Shown piece after piece: positions 1 to 9,824 of a stretch of 20,898 bases of DNA (within the stretch, counting starts at the first letter, position 1; each line of letters starts with the position of its first letter). The notes under the pieces are model-generated. The model saw nothing but the letters and a program-made list of their open reading frames with translations. It made no database searches and was not told where the DNA came from. Source of the DNA: Calocera cornea HHB12733 (lineage: Eukaryota > Basidiomycota > Dacrymycetes > Dacrymycetales > Dacrymycetaceae). The position numbers were made by a program, and so were the translations under genes. The stretch spans positions 430,180-451,077 of the forward strand of contig KV423915.1 in NCBI GenBank assembly GCA_001632435.1. Direction: 5' to 3'.

Positions 1-190
1 GAATCGTCCCCGCAAGAGCACAGACGCGGGCGGGCGGCAGTCCAAGTGCGCAGGAAGATCATGAGAATCGTCCCCGCAAGAGCAAGACGCCGGAGAAGAT
101 CATGAGAGTCCCCCCCCGTGGAGCGGGGATGCAAGCGGGCGCCGATCGATCAGTACAGCAAGATCACTGGAATGGCCTCCCGGCAGTGGG
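1..190. repeat. Left satellite array (GATCATG-type units)
   Basis: Tandem units each begin GATCATGAGAATC or a variant and end in GCAA or GGAA. Unit starts are visible at 57, 98 and 162; the stretch before 57 is the end of another unit. The 98-161 unit is 64 bp, the same length as the long sub-unit in the array at the right edge of the window, and shares with it the AGAGCGGGATGCA-like core and the GATCAGTACAGCAA-like end. Homology fades after about 190. The window starts inside the array, so its size is unknown. Confidence 0.85.
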
Positions 191-426
191 AGGCGGGAGC
201 TCAGCACACTCCATTTAGACCCCCAATCCCAGCGCATATGCGAGAGAGAGCATGAAGCGGATAACCGTATCACACGAATGCTACATCGAACATCTTCCCA
301 TGTACTTCCATTACAAGCATTATACATACCGAGAGCGGCCGTCAAATCTCTTCGGAGCGTGAAATGACCGAGGACTCCTGACCGACGGAAGACCCAACGC
401 AAGGCAATAAACAGGTTGAGTCTCTC

Positions 427-3108
427 TCAATTCACTGGGCAGACTTGCAATTGCTTGTTGAATTGCAGCACTTTAGGGTCGGTTTTGATCTGGTATTCCC
501 ATGCAAGTTAGCGGTTTGTCCATCAAGAGGCCTGCAATCACTCACGCTCGAAAGGCGACACCCAATCACCTGGGTTCCCTCCAGCGATGTGGCCCGCGAC
601 AAAGCCACGTACACTTGGGCTGGGGCAGTGTCAATCCAAACGCTATGAGCGTCGTCAGGCCAGACTCACCTGTTTCGAACACTGCGCCAAGGTGCATAAT
701 CACATGCCGACAGGTTCTGCCCTGAATCCCATGGATCGTCACAGCCCATCCCAAGCGGATGGGTAGCTGGGCAGGCGAGTCATTTCGTACCCCAGAGTTG
801 CCCGCTTTATATCTCATACCTGATGTCGTTCTCCCACCATACGCTTCCGAAAATCTACCACCGTCCAGTCCTGACCCTCCACTAAGGCGCACACAGCGAC
901 AAAGTCACCAATGGGCTCGAACTCCACGATTGGATATATCGCTTCTCCATAATCGTCTGTGGTTGATGGTGGCACGTACTTAAGCTCCTCGTCAGAGAAC
1001 TGGTCCAAATCGCATCCTCGTAGCATCCAGAGTGTTTTGGTCGCAAATCCCCGCACATAGCCAAAACGACCCTTGACGAGCGGCGAGTCACGATGCAGGT
1101 TGCGAATCAGGACGATCTTGGCCCCGATCTTCAGTGATAGCGAAGCAACAGGCTTAATTTTCTTGAAAAGGCCCAGAACAGTCTTCCGGGAAAGCTTCGT
1201 CTCGCAGTACGTGTCTTCTGCCTCGTATGTTATCTGTCGACCGTCAAGGTCGGCGAGCCGTTTGTTGTTTGCTGCCACGACGAGCGGAACATGCGTGTAC
1301 CTACAGCTTAGCGGTTAGTACCAGCACATATTCAGATACTGCTCCGCGGGGTCTCACAGCTCCACGGGCACGATGCCAACTGGCCACTGCACAGGCCGCT
1401 CGAGAGATTGCAGAAGCTTCCAGGATCGAGGGCTGACGGCTTCGCTGCCCATGCGAACCTCTGCCAGCATGTTCAGGAACTCTGCATACATTCACGTCAT
1501 AAGTCAGTCAAAGCATTGGTGTGAACCATGACGCACGCTCTTCCTTTTGCCGAAAGATCTTGGTCAATGTTATCATACGCTTGAAACAGGTCGTCCAGCA
1601 CACCGCTTCAAACGCGTACGGTGCGCCTTTTTGGTTCTTCTTTTCTGCCTTCGTATAGACTGGCGGCAGTTGATGGAAATCACCACAGAACAACAACTTC
1701 ATGTCAATGTCAAACTTCACGCATTCACAATCCAACATAGAACATGCCCACCTGCAGTCCTCCGAATGGAAGAATATTATTGCGTACTCGTCGGGCCAGT
1801 CTTTCGAGTTTATCCAAAAGTTCCGGACGGAGCATCGATACTAGGTAGTGGCTCCCCCGTCAGTACTATGGCGAAATGGAGATTGAACGGCGTACTCTCG
1901 TCTACTATAAGGATTCGCGCTTCCGTCCATCTAGCTTTCACTTGAGGGTCGCCTTGAATTATTGCCAGCGACTCGCCAATGCCCTCGTCAGCTAAACCCA
2001 GGCCCGTCCATCGGTGCAGTGTCCAACCTCCGATCACAAGAGCTGTTATGTTGGTTGTTGCCGTGACTGCTACAGCGTTCGGTCCTCGCCAACGCCAAAT
2101 CCTTCTGTATGTTTCGATGATTGTGCGTAATACAGCCGACTTTCCACTTCCTAGTGTTGACACTGCAATCAGTCCGACTGGGTATATGCATAGACCTTAT
2201 AGCAACGCACCAGCGGGACCCGTGAAGTACACATTCTCCCCAGTGTCCACAAGTTGGCAAATATATGCTTGCTCTTCGCTTAGTTCCGCCGGTGCTGTGA
2301 GAGATTCCGTCATCGTGATCGCTACTGCCGCCGTTGGCGGCAGTGGCGCAGCGTTAAGGTTCGGTTGGGAGACGGATGACACTGTAGGACGCATGCTTTC
2401 TCGCCGAACTGTTTGGATGTTCACGGGCGGCGTGGGTGTGCTTCCTCTCGTCGCCGTAGCACATTCTACTGTCAACATGCATCCGCCATTGTGGTCGTCA
2501 TTTTGAACTCCCCAAGTATTGAGTAAAGCTCCGTTCGCTGCACAGAGTACGACATTATCCACAGGCTCCTCAACGGCGATGGGCGGTTGGGCGAGATGCC
2601 CTGTATGCTGGTGTTCTCCGGCGGTGGCCTTCACTGGGTGAACCGCTTCCCTTGCCTCGGGTTCAGGGCGACATACTTGGATTCTGCGAGATAACGGCTT
2701 GATTGGCGTGGGGACCTCCTCCCTCTGAGTCTCAGCTGCTTTCGCTACACACTCTCTGGACCGTATCATCAATGCTGGGTTAGGGGCGGCAGCGGTGGAC
2801 GCCACGCACTCCGGAGTAGCTTCGCCGACTGCCAAACCTCTCGTCCCACCATTCGGTGTCTTGAGGATTAATGCGTCTACGCCATGTCGAACAGAGTCGT
2901 CTACATCACATCGTGCAGTGTCGTCCTTGGTCGAGATTGCCGACAGTCGAGATGGTACTGTCCCTCCCAGGCAGCTGTCGACATATCGACGTCCACACCA
3001 ATCCAGTGCAGAGGTACTCCGATTGGTTTGTGCAGCGACTCTCTCCCTGAGAGAGTCCTCTCTCGAGTAGGGGCGTTTACTCTGAAGCAAGCGAGAGGAC
3101 AAATACAT
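427..3108 (-). CDS. PIF1-like: Pif1-family 5'-3' DNA helicase (9 exons, 746 aa)
   Basis: Exons on the minus strand: 3108-2211, 2150-1896, 1840-1752, 1696-1537, 1481-1358, 1300-820, 766-670, 619-546, 489-427. All eight introns are 50-60 nt with GT..AG ends, and the joined length is 2241 nt, a multiple of three. Splicing restores the Pif1 motif set in order: Walker A GPAGSGKS (297-304), Walker B VDEISM (382-387), the Pif1 signature [11 protein letters not shown] (394-404), GDFHQLPPV (419-427), IFRQKEEQF (461-469), [10 protein letters not shown] (about 555), TIHGIQGRT (679-687) and YVALSRAT (705-712). Family members are superfamily 1B ATPases that unwind DNA 5'-3', remove telomerase and resolve G-quadruplexes. 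Residues 1-280 are low complexity; the Arg/Ser-rich first 18 residues could target mitochondria. An in-frame stop precedes the first Met. No Rep or Helitron-like N domain is present, so this is a stand-alone helicase. In motif V the usual Lys after TIH is Gly. Confidence 0.95.
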
Positions 3109-3300
3109 TGAGATGACCAGTCTCGTCTAGTAGCATATAGTTTGTCGTGGTTTAGCGCAACTGTCGACGCAGATGGAGCAGGGTGGCGCACATCTTGCCC
3201 GGTGCGCCACCCTTCGATCACGCGCGCGACGACTCGTGCTATTGGCAACCTCATCATCAGCTAGCTATCGTCTACTTCATTCGCTTTCCTTGACATCACC
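3109..3300. promoter_or_regulatory. Bidirectional promoter between the helicase and the 1127-aa gene
   Basis: The start codons of the minus-strand helicase (3108) and the plus-strand gene (3301) are only 192 bp apart, so both promoters must lie here. The segment contains a perfect GC-rich inverted repeat at 3180-3213 (listed separately), an alternating CG stretch near 3220-3230, and an AT-rich patch near 3131-3143 just upstream of the helicase start. No TATA box can be assigned firmly. Confidence 0.6.
3180..3213. repeat. Perfect 12-bp inverted repeat in divergent promoter
   Basis: The left arm 3180-3191 (AGGGTGGCGCAC) is the exact reverse complement of the right arm 3202-3213 (GTGCGCCACCCT), with a 10-nt loop at 3192-3201. 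It sits almost midway between the two divergent start codons. It could be a dimeric operator shared by both genes or a cruciform-forming element; the sequence alone does not say which. Confidence 0.85.
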
Positions 3301-6300
3301 ATGTCAAAGGAGTCTGATAGATTCACCATATCGCCGCTTGAGCCAGATGTGGTGATGAGGGTTACCCCCGAGCCGTCTGCGCTACGACCCGCCGCGCATA
3401 TACAAAGCTTGATCCGCCAGCATTTTGGCGACTTCGCCGACCGTTCAATCGAGCTCCTCCACTGCTACCAGAGGCTCAATGACGACCACTGGGCCAACGA
3501 TCCCAATACCTTCAGGGAGGGGGTCATGAAGAGAGCTGATATAGTGGTGCGCTTGAGATGTTCCTCACCCCTCCATTGCAACTCATCGAGGTCGCCTGTG
3601 TAGAATCCCTTCATCAACTTCTACTATACGGTTTCGCTGGTCTCATCGCATCCGCCACGACTGCGCGACGAGATATCGAAAATACTCATCGACTATCAAA
3701 CGCTATTTGCCCAGCAAGTGCTTCTACCCCTGCAAAGTGGAGAAGGCGTGGACCTGCACAAAATCTCCGTCCGGTATCTGCGAGACTTTCGGTGGCTGGC
3801 ACCGCAGCACCACACCAGGGAGCCGCATCCTGAGGGCTTTGCTGATGAACAAGGAAATCTTCACCTTTGGGCACAAGTCAACGGTGCCGAAGTACAGCTG
3901 TCCGTTCCGTGGGTCGACACGCTTCGGTTGCTCGTTGGGCAAGTCGGTGTCGCCGTTTTAGCTCAGCTGGGTCACCCGTCGGGGCTATCAGGGAAGCGGG
4001 AGATACTGAGATGGCTTCGGGCGAATGTGGACATCTGGGCATGTCTTGTTTTATCACTCCCTCGAACTATCTTGACGCGTATGTAGCGTGCACTTCTATC
4101 AATGGCCACCAACATGGAACTGGGTCGTTGGCCAGCTTCACTGCAAGTCCGCTTTCTGCAAGATGCCACCTTCGCGGCTGAGGCTGCGACATTATACAAC
4201 ATTCCACAGGAAGACACGCTTATAAGAGCCTCGTTCACCCCGTATGTGGTACGCACATACGTCTTGGGTCGATTTCCCGCACTCTTCGCTTCAGTACCCC
4301 AGACAGAACTGCCATCTATTAGTTCGTTCGGTTGGTGGCGAATCGAGCAAGACCCAAACTTCGAGAAATGTAAAACGTTCGCACGAGGAGTCCTGGACAA
4401 CTACTACGGCCATCAACTCCTCGACTGCACTGTCTTAGCTCCCATTTGGCTTAGACAGCCCGAAGTACTCAGCGTGGAGCTTTATCTCCTCTATACCACG
4501 GAATCCATGGTGAGGGGTTGTGCTTCTATCGCTATTTGCTCGAACGCTGACACCTCGACAGACATCATACTTGCTACAATGTCTAATGGCTCATTTGGAA
4601 CCAAGTGCGGTGATGATGCATCGTATTCACGACATTCTCGATGAGCTGCAAGATTTGCTCCAGCGAAATTCGTTGAAGATTCCAATTCCAATACCTTACA
4701 ATCTTCTGCCTTTGAATGACTTTCCGCTCGACCTATTCCTCGTATGCAATTCCACGCAAGAGGTGGGACGCAAGGCTCGAGATGCCCTAGATGTGGATCA
4801 ATGGTTCCTAGCGCTGAAGACCGTCATAACCAACCCTGGCAGGTTTCTCAGCAAGCGACCGCGCGAGTGGATCCGATGCCTTTGCGCAGCCATTGTGAGT
4901 TGTCAATATATGCATCAGGACCTCGTCTTACACCTCTCAGGGCGCATTTTACGTCTTATACAATGATGTGGACTACGACTTGGTCCCCACACACCTCCAT
5001 GAGACAGTGCAAATGGCCCTGCACACGGCCTGGAAGTTAGTGCCGCAGCGATTGCCGGAGCTAAGATACATTCTTCCTTATCCGCCGGTCATTCCTCGAC
5101 GCATTCGCGAGCAATATCGAGATGTCTACGGTAGCACTTCCGCCGACTCACATCAAGCTCTGACTCAGCATCTCACGAAGGCAATCGATTCGGTCATCGC
5201 TCGTGGTGAGAACTTCATCGCGGCAGAGACGTCTTCGACACGGCGCAACGTTGCCGATGACTCGCTCGAGGATTTCACCTCGCCCAGCCGACCCGCGGAG
5301 GCGTTACAAAGAGTGGAGAACATTGGGGAGTTCCACAGCACAACCCCTGCCGCCCCGCCCGCCGAATCCATCCCGAGGAGCAAGGTCGATGGATACCCTC
5401 TCCCTAACGACAACACTCAAGCACTTCCCATACCTTCTGGCGGGCACGGAAATGACGGTCTTATTGCCCAAGACGCCGACGACCGCCATTTCTTGCCCAC
5501 CAGCCATGATCATGATGACCCACCAGATCCCGAGGCTTCAGCTGCGAACAATCCACCTGGTCCTGATGATTTGGGTTGGAACGTTCCTGCACAACTCCAG
5601 GGCTGGGGGGAGAACGTTCCACGTCGTCCTGAAGAATCGGGTTGGAACGCTTCCCTCAATCTCGAATACTCGGGTTCTACCGATCCCCCCCCCGCAGCAT
5701 CATACACTAGCCACCGACTGCATCAAGGGTCGGTCACAACCCACAGTAGTGGTCCTGTCCCTCCATCGCCTCCTCAAAACCCAACCACCTCGCCCATTCG
5801 CCAGCCCCTCGCTGTTCTTTCCACTGACCATTCCACACGTCTATCCGGAGCACGCCCCGATGGTCCCATTGCTAGCTCCCACACTGCTTCTTGCCAAGGT
5901 TCGCAAGCACTAGGACCAAGGTCTCAGGGCAGTGACGCGTCCGGGCTCGACCGTGACTTGGCCCAGTCTTCACCCACGGAATCGGTTGTCCATCCACCGC
6001 GGAAAAAGGCGCGCTTGGCCGAGAAGATGCAGCCCGATCGGAAAGCACGCCATGGGAAGTGCGATACGGCCATCGTTACTACCAAAAGAGTGGCCGCCGC
6101 TCCTGCCAGGCGTGGACGCCGTACCACAAGACTCGATGTACGCCAAGATCCGCAACGGGCCGTTCTAAGCTGGTACAATGAAGGCAATAGTTTCGATTTT
6201 CCGATCTGGATCTCGCGTGAGGTAGTACGCCTCAAACGGCAGTCGCTGTTCTACAAGAACAGCATGGGGGAAGTTGTCGTTCGCGAGTTCGATCCAGTGC

Positions 6301-6998
6301 TAGTCCTGCCGTCGCAGATCTCTGCTGAGCTCATCCGGAAATGGGGATGGGTCGTCACTGCTTACCCAGGGGAGTGTAGTATGACTGTAAGACCAGTGCC
6401 TCCTTGGTGGGCCAGGAAGTTTCTGATCGCAAAATTGTATGTAGTACTCTCACGGACACTATCGATGTCAAGATTGTCAGGCCGTGGATTACGGACAGGA
6501 TCCACACCATTGCAAGCAATTGAAGAAGACAAAGAAGATCCGATTACCTCCACCTGACGATCAGTATACTGGGTTCCTGGTTCGGCGACAGCCCGCCGAA
6601 GGGGATCCTGACGACAGTCAAGAAGAGTCGGTAAACGGCCCTACTTGGCACCAGATTGCAGAGATTTGTATCGACACCCCACCAAGCCTTTGTTTCGTCT
6701 GCTCTGCCAGAGGACGGCCTTGCTACAAGTGCCTGGAGAACTTCAAGGACAGTACGTCCTTCTATGCCGCCATCATACTGAGGTTGATCTGACCCATCTC
6801 CGCGTGCATGTAGTCCCTCGTCAGACGTTCATGAAGCCGTTAGACCAATGGGTTGAAGGTCAGCGGCCTAACGCGGATGTGATATGGGAACGTCTTTGCA
6901 TTATCCAGCAATGGTTCCAATGGATTCAATCAAGACCACAGACCAAGAGTGAGAAGCAGCAGAGCAACAAGCGTGAGGCCAGTTTAGCGGCGGCCTAA
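3301..6998 (+). CDS. Large uncharacterised protein with C-terminal Cys knuckle (7 exons, ~1127 aa)
   Basis: Exons: 3301-3546, 3604-4078, 4136-4509, 4562-4894, 4941-6440, 6481-6751, 6814-6998; sum 3384 nt, in frame. Donors include GTATGT (4079), GTGAGG (4510), GTGAGT (4895) and GTACGT (6752). The exon 5 to 6 junction is the weak point: 6441-6480 is only 40 nt, and GTAAGA at 6387 is an in-frame alternative donor. Residues 1-540 look globular and almost entirely helical. Residues 540-830 are disordered and Pro/Ser-rich, with two GWN-containing segments encoded near 5575 and 5641. A nuclear-localisation-like PPRKKARLAEK lies near residue 828, followed by a basic stretch and a folded region. Cysteines 1047, 1050, 1057 and 1060 form C-x2-C-x6-C-x2-C, a likely zinc knuckle. 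I do not recognise the family. Shared promoter with the helicase and the basic/zinc C-terminus suggest a nuclear DNA-associated role; that is inference. Confidence 0.75.
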
Positions 6999-7011
6999 GT
7001 GAACGCAATTA

Positions 7012-7027
7012 GGGGGGGGGGGGGGGG
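7012..7027 (+). repeat. Homopolymer run of 16 G
   Basis: Sixteen consecutive G residues start 13 bp after the stop codon of the preceding gene. This is the longest homopolymer in the window, probably length-variable and prone to sequencing error. Confidence 0.9.
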
Positions 7028-7028
7028 T

Positions 7029-7068
7029 GCACCAATGCTAAGCTTGGTAGCAGGTTGAACATTGGTGC
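7029..7068. terminator. Inverted repeat in the 3' flank
   Basis: GCACCAATG (7029-7037) pairs exactly with CATTGGTGC (7060-7068) across a 22-nt loop, directly after the G run. The position suggests it may be transcribed in the 3' UTR, where it could influence transcript end formation or stability. Fungal genes do not use bacterial-type terminators, so the label is positional only. Confidence 0.4.
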
Positions 7069-7528
7069 TTGCAGGATATTGGCGTACTGTATTCGTAGAA
7101 ACGTTTTATCGCGTGGCTTGCTTCAGTTCACTCAGATTCGGTGAGACGACTTCTCCACGGCATCAAATCCTCCATGCTCCAACTCCCCCCCGCTGAGGCG
7201 ACCTTGCGACCGTGGATAAAGCCACAGTCATCCTGGTCTTCAGAAGCTTCCAATAACCTTGCAGGCTGCCCAGGGCGCCGGCGAGTCTCATTCAACCGCC
7301 CCATACGACATAACATGCGTCGGGAGGTTCGGACGGCCCACGTGTCTCAGTGGACTTGACCTAGACATATACCTCCGCTAGGCTCTGGATGCTATCAGCC
7401 CCTCCTCATCTCAGGGGTATACCTGGCTTCCCTCAACACATCTATCCTAATACTGTCAACTCGTATCATCGATCCGCGCATCCAGCGCCACGGCATCCTT
7501 ATATTCTTATCCAATTGTTGACACGTCC

Positions 7529-9743
7529 ATGGCCGACACCCACCTCGCTACTCCACGCCTGAGCTGGGACAGTGCGGCGCGGAGGGACGAGGAAAGCCCC
7601 CCAAGAAAGTTCCAGCGAGCGGACTGCAACGACGACATCGACGACACCGGAGGTTCCTCACCCCTCGGTGCAGAGTCTACGGTCGGTACTCAGTCATCAA
7701 CGAAGGCTGGTACCACGTCAGACACTGCGGTGGAGGACGAGGCTGTGGGAGTAGAGGTCGAATGGTCCGAATGCAGCACTGCAGACCCCGATGACTGCAA
7801 CTCAGTAATCGTCGTGCCCACGCACACTGCCCACCTACTTAACCAGCCACACACATCCGAATCTTTGGCGATGGTCGTTATGGTCGGTGCTTCCTATCGT
7901 GCAGTTCTAACATCAAACGCGACGGCTCGATTCTATGGCCTCGATGCCGGGAAGAGGAAGTGGACTGAGATGGGGTCGTTCACCGTTCATCCGAGCGCGA
8001 GCGTTTGGGACACGTTACCGGCTACGGTAAGCCGCCACCAGAACGCAGCCACGGTCACCATCCCCTTTTACGTGCACAACCGGTCTTCTGCGGAGCGGCC
8101 TTCCCTCACAGTCGTCCACGTAGTTCAACAAGGTGCCTCTGTGTCATTCTCGTGTATATGCAACTCAGCAGAAGTGGTTCTGGTGTCCGATGGTCGATGG
8201 ACGGTATCCCAGAAGATAGGCTATGATCATCTGATCGTCCGAGGGGTCTCAGACGACCAGTGTCTTTATTTGGAAGGTGGTGGCGAGGTGCGTGCCATGG
8301 CCTTGCTAGCCATATCACGTGGAACTGATATGGGATCTGGCAGTTTCGTGTTGGTCGACTGGCTGCAGTCATCATAGATCGTACTGTGTGGGTCGTGAAC
8401 TACGATTACGCCTGCGTGGAAGGCTATACGATATCGGAGGAGCATTCTCCAGTCCAACCGGAAAGCGCAGATCCTCCCCATATTCGGCCCATATGCTGTG
8501 TCGAGATGGATGATGCCATTGTCAATGCACGATTTGAAGTCACGGTACACCGCAAGTTTCTGGCCATACGGTATGAATCTTGGATCACTCTCTACAAGAT
8601 GGAAGAGGTCTCAGATGGTTTGCAAAATCCTTTGATCCCAGTTTGGACATTGGATTTGTTATCTGCCATCGATGACGAGTCCCGTTTCATAGCGGACTTC
8701 ACCTTTGCCCTTGATGCGGGACACATGTACTTCCTCGACCAGTCGCGCTTCCCGAGTCGCGGCTCGTCTCTCAAGGCCATCCGTCTCAACCTCTCACCAA
8801 GTACTTCAGCCACTCCGGTGTACGCGTTGCGGGACGAGGCGTCTGTTGTTGTGCAAGGAGGTTCGGAGGACTTGTTGCAACATGTCAATCATCTGCGCTA
8901 CGAAGAAGGCACACATGCTCTTGTCCTGGGGCGCAAGAACTCATGTCTCTGGATGACCATGCCGCTGGGTTCTGTTCCCGCTCAAGCTTTGCCGATCACA
9001 GTCAATCTTGGCCTTCAACCGCTTCGGTTCGCCACTGTCCGGGCGCTGAAGGACAACGCAAACTGGGTGAGCTTGCCTCCTCTTCCATCAGGCCCTGCTA
9101 ACGCGAGATGTAACAGCAAAGAGAAGTCGAATATCAGCTGCAAACGTGGCAAGTGCGCACAAGCGCCAGTCTAGTCGAGCACGTCTCGATGTCCGATACC
9201 TTCAAGTCATTCCGTCCTGGCCTCATCACGGGGAAAGCCCTCACGAAATATTGGACGGATTGGGTCGGCCAGCCATGGGGCGACTCATGGGTACTTGAAC
9301 ATGGTTTGGCTATGAAGGCTCCCATGGAACTAGTGGCTGTCTACGTCACGTCGTATATGAACTGCGCGGTTGTTCGAGCCACTTTTACCAACGGACCGCG
9401 ATACTTTCGCCTCGATCGCTACCATGAAGTGGACAGGATACAGCAGAGTATCGTTCTTACGTGCTGGAACGAGAAGTCTTGGGAGGCTTGTCTGGACGAC
9501 TCTACCTCTGAGAACCCGGATCGTTCCAGCTGGCTTCTAGATTTCGATGCGTTATTCTCCGAAGAAGCGGTCGAGATGGATCGGCAAGGGATCGCGAGAG
9601 CGCTGAAAGACGCACCAGATGAATTGGCGCCAAGCCCCGAGCTGTTGGCTGCATGGCTTCGACTTGGGTTGGTCAGCCCTGGAGAATCCAGCCGTGGGGA
9701 AGGGGAAGAGGAACGGGACAATGATCTTATGCAAGCGACATAA
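7529..9743 (+). CDS. Uncharacterised beta-rich protein (3 exons, 702 aa)
   Basis: Exons: 7529-8287, 8344-9066, 9117-9743; total 2109 nt, in frame. Intron 1 (8288-8343) has donor GTGCGT and a CTGAT branch site; intron 2 (9067-9116) has donor GTGAGC and a GCTAAC branch site. The start ATG at 7529 has C at -3 and G at +4. Residues 1-95 are acidic and disordered with one basic patch (PPRKFQR). From about residue 100 to 530 the protein alternates short hydrophobic strands with turns, for example VMVGASYRAVLTSNATARFY and VIIDRTVWVVNYDYACVEGY, a pattern seen in WD40-like propellers, though no WD dipeptide repeats are evident. The last ~150 residues are mixed, ending in an acidic tail. I cannot name the family or its function. 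It converges with the next gene, leaving an 81-bp gap. Confidence 0.75.
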
Positions 9744-9824
9744 AGATGGTATGGTCGTTAACAGAATCGCATTCATTATCCTGTACCTCCTGCCATAGAT
9801 ACAGCTGTCAATCAGATGTCGTAA

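Larger units (their letters stand above)
6999..7528. other. Intergenic region, 3' of 1127-aa gene / 5' of 702-aa gene
   Basis: Short open frames on both strands around 7128-7359 have no splice partners or recognisable content and are not called. The first 70 bp hold a G run and an inverted repeat. The last ~150 bp, pyrimidine-rich with CCTTATATTCTTATCC at about 7496-7511, is the likely promoter of the next gene. Confidence 0.6.

Noticed and set aside
1..190. CRISPR array or telomere repeat at the edges
   Set aside because: Units are contiguous 53- and 64-bp repeats without unique spacers, and there are no TTAGGG tracts.
427..3108. Helitron transposon carrying the helicase
   Set aside because: Helitron helicases are fused to a Rep (HUH) nuclease and a Helitron-like N domain. 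The 280 residues before the Walker A motif are low complexity, and neither domain is encoded elsewhere in the window.
7128..7359. Overlapping small frames on both strands in the intergenic region
   Set aside because: They have no splice partners, no motif and no coding-like composition.
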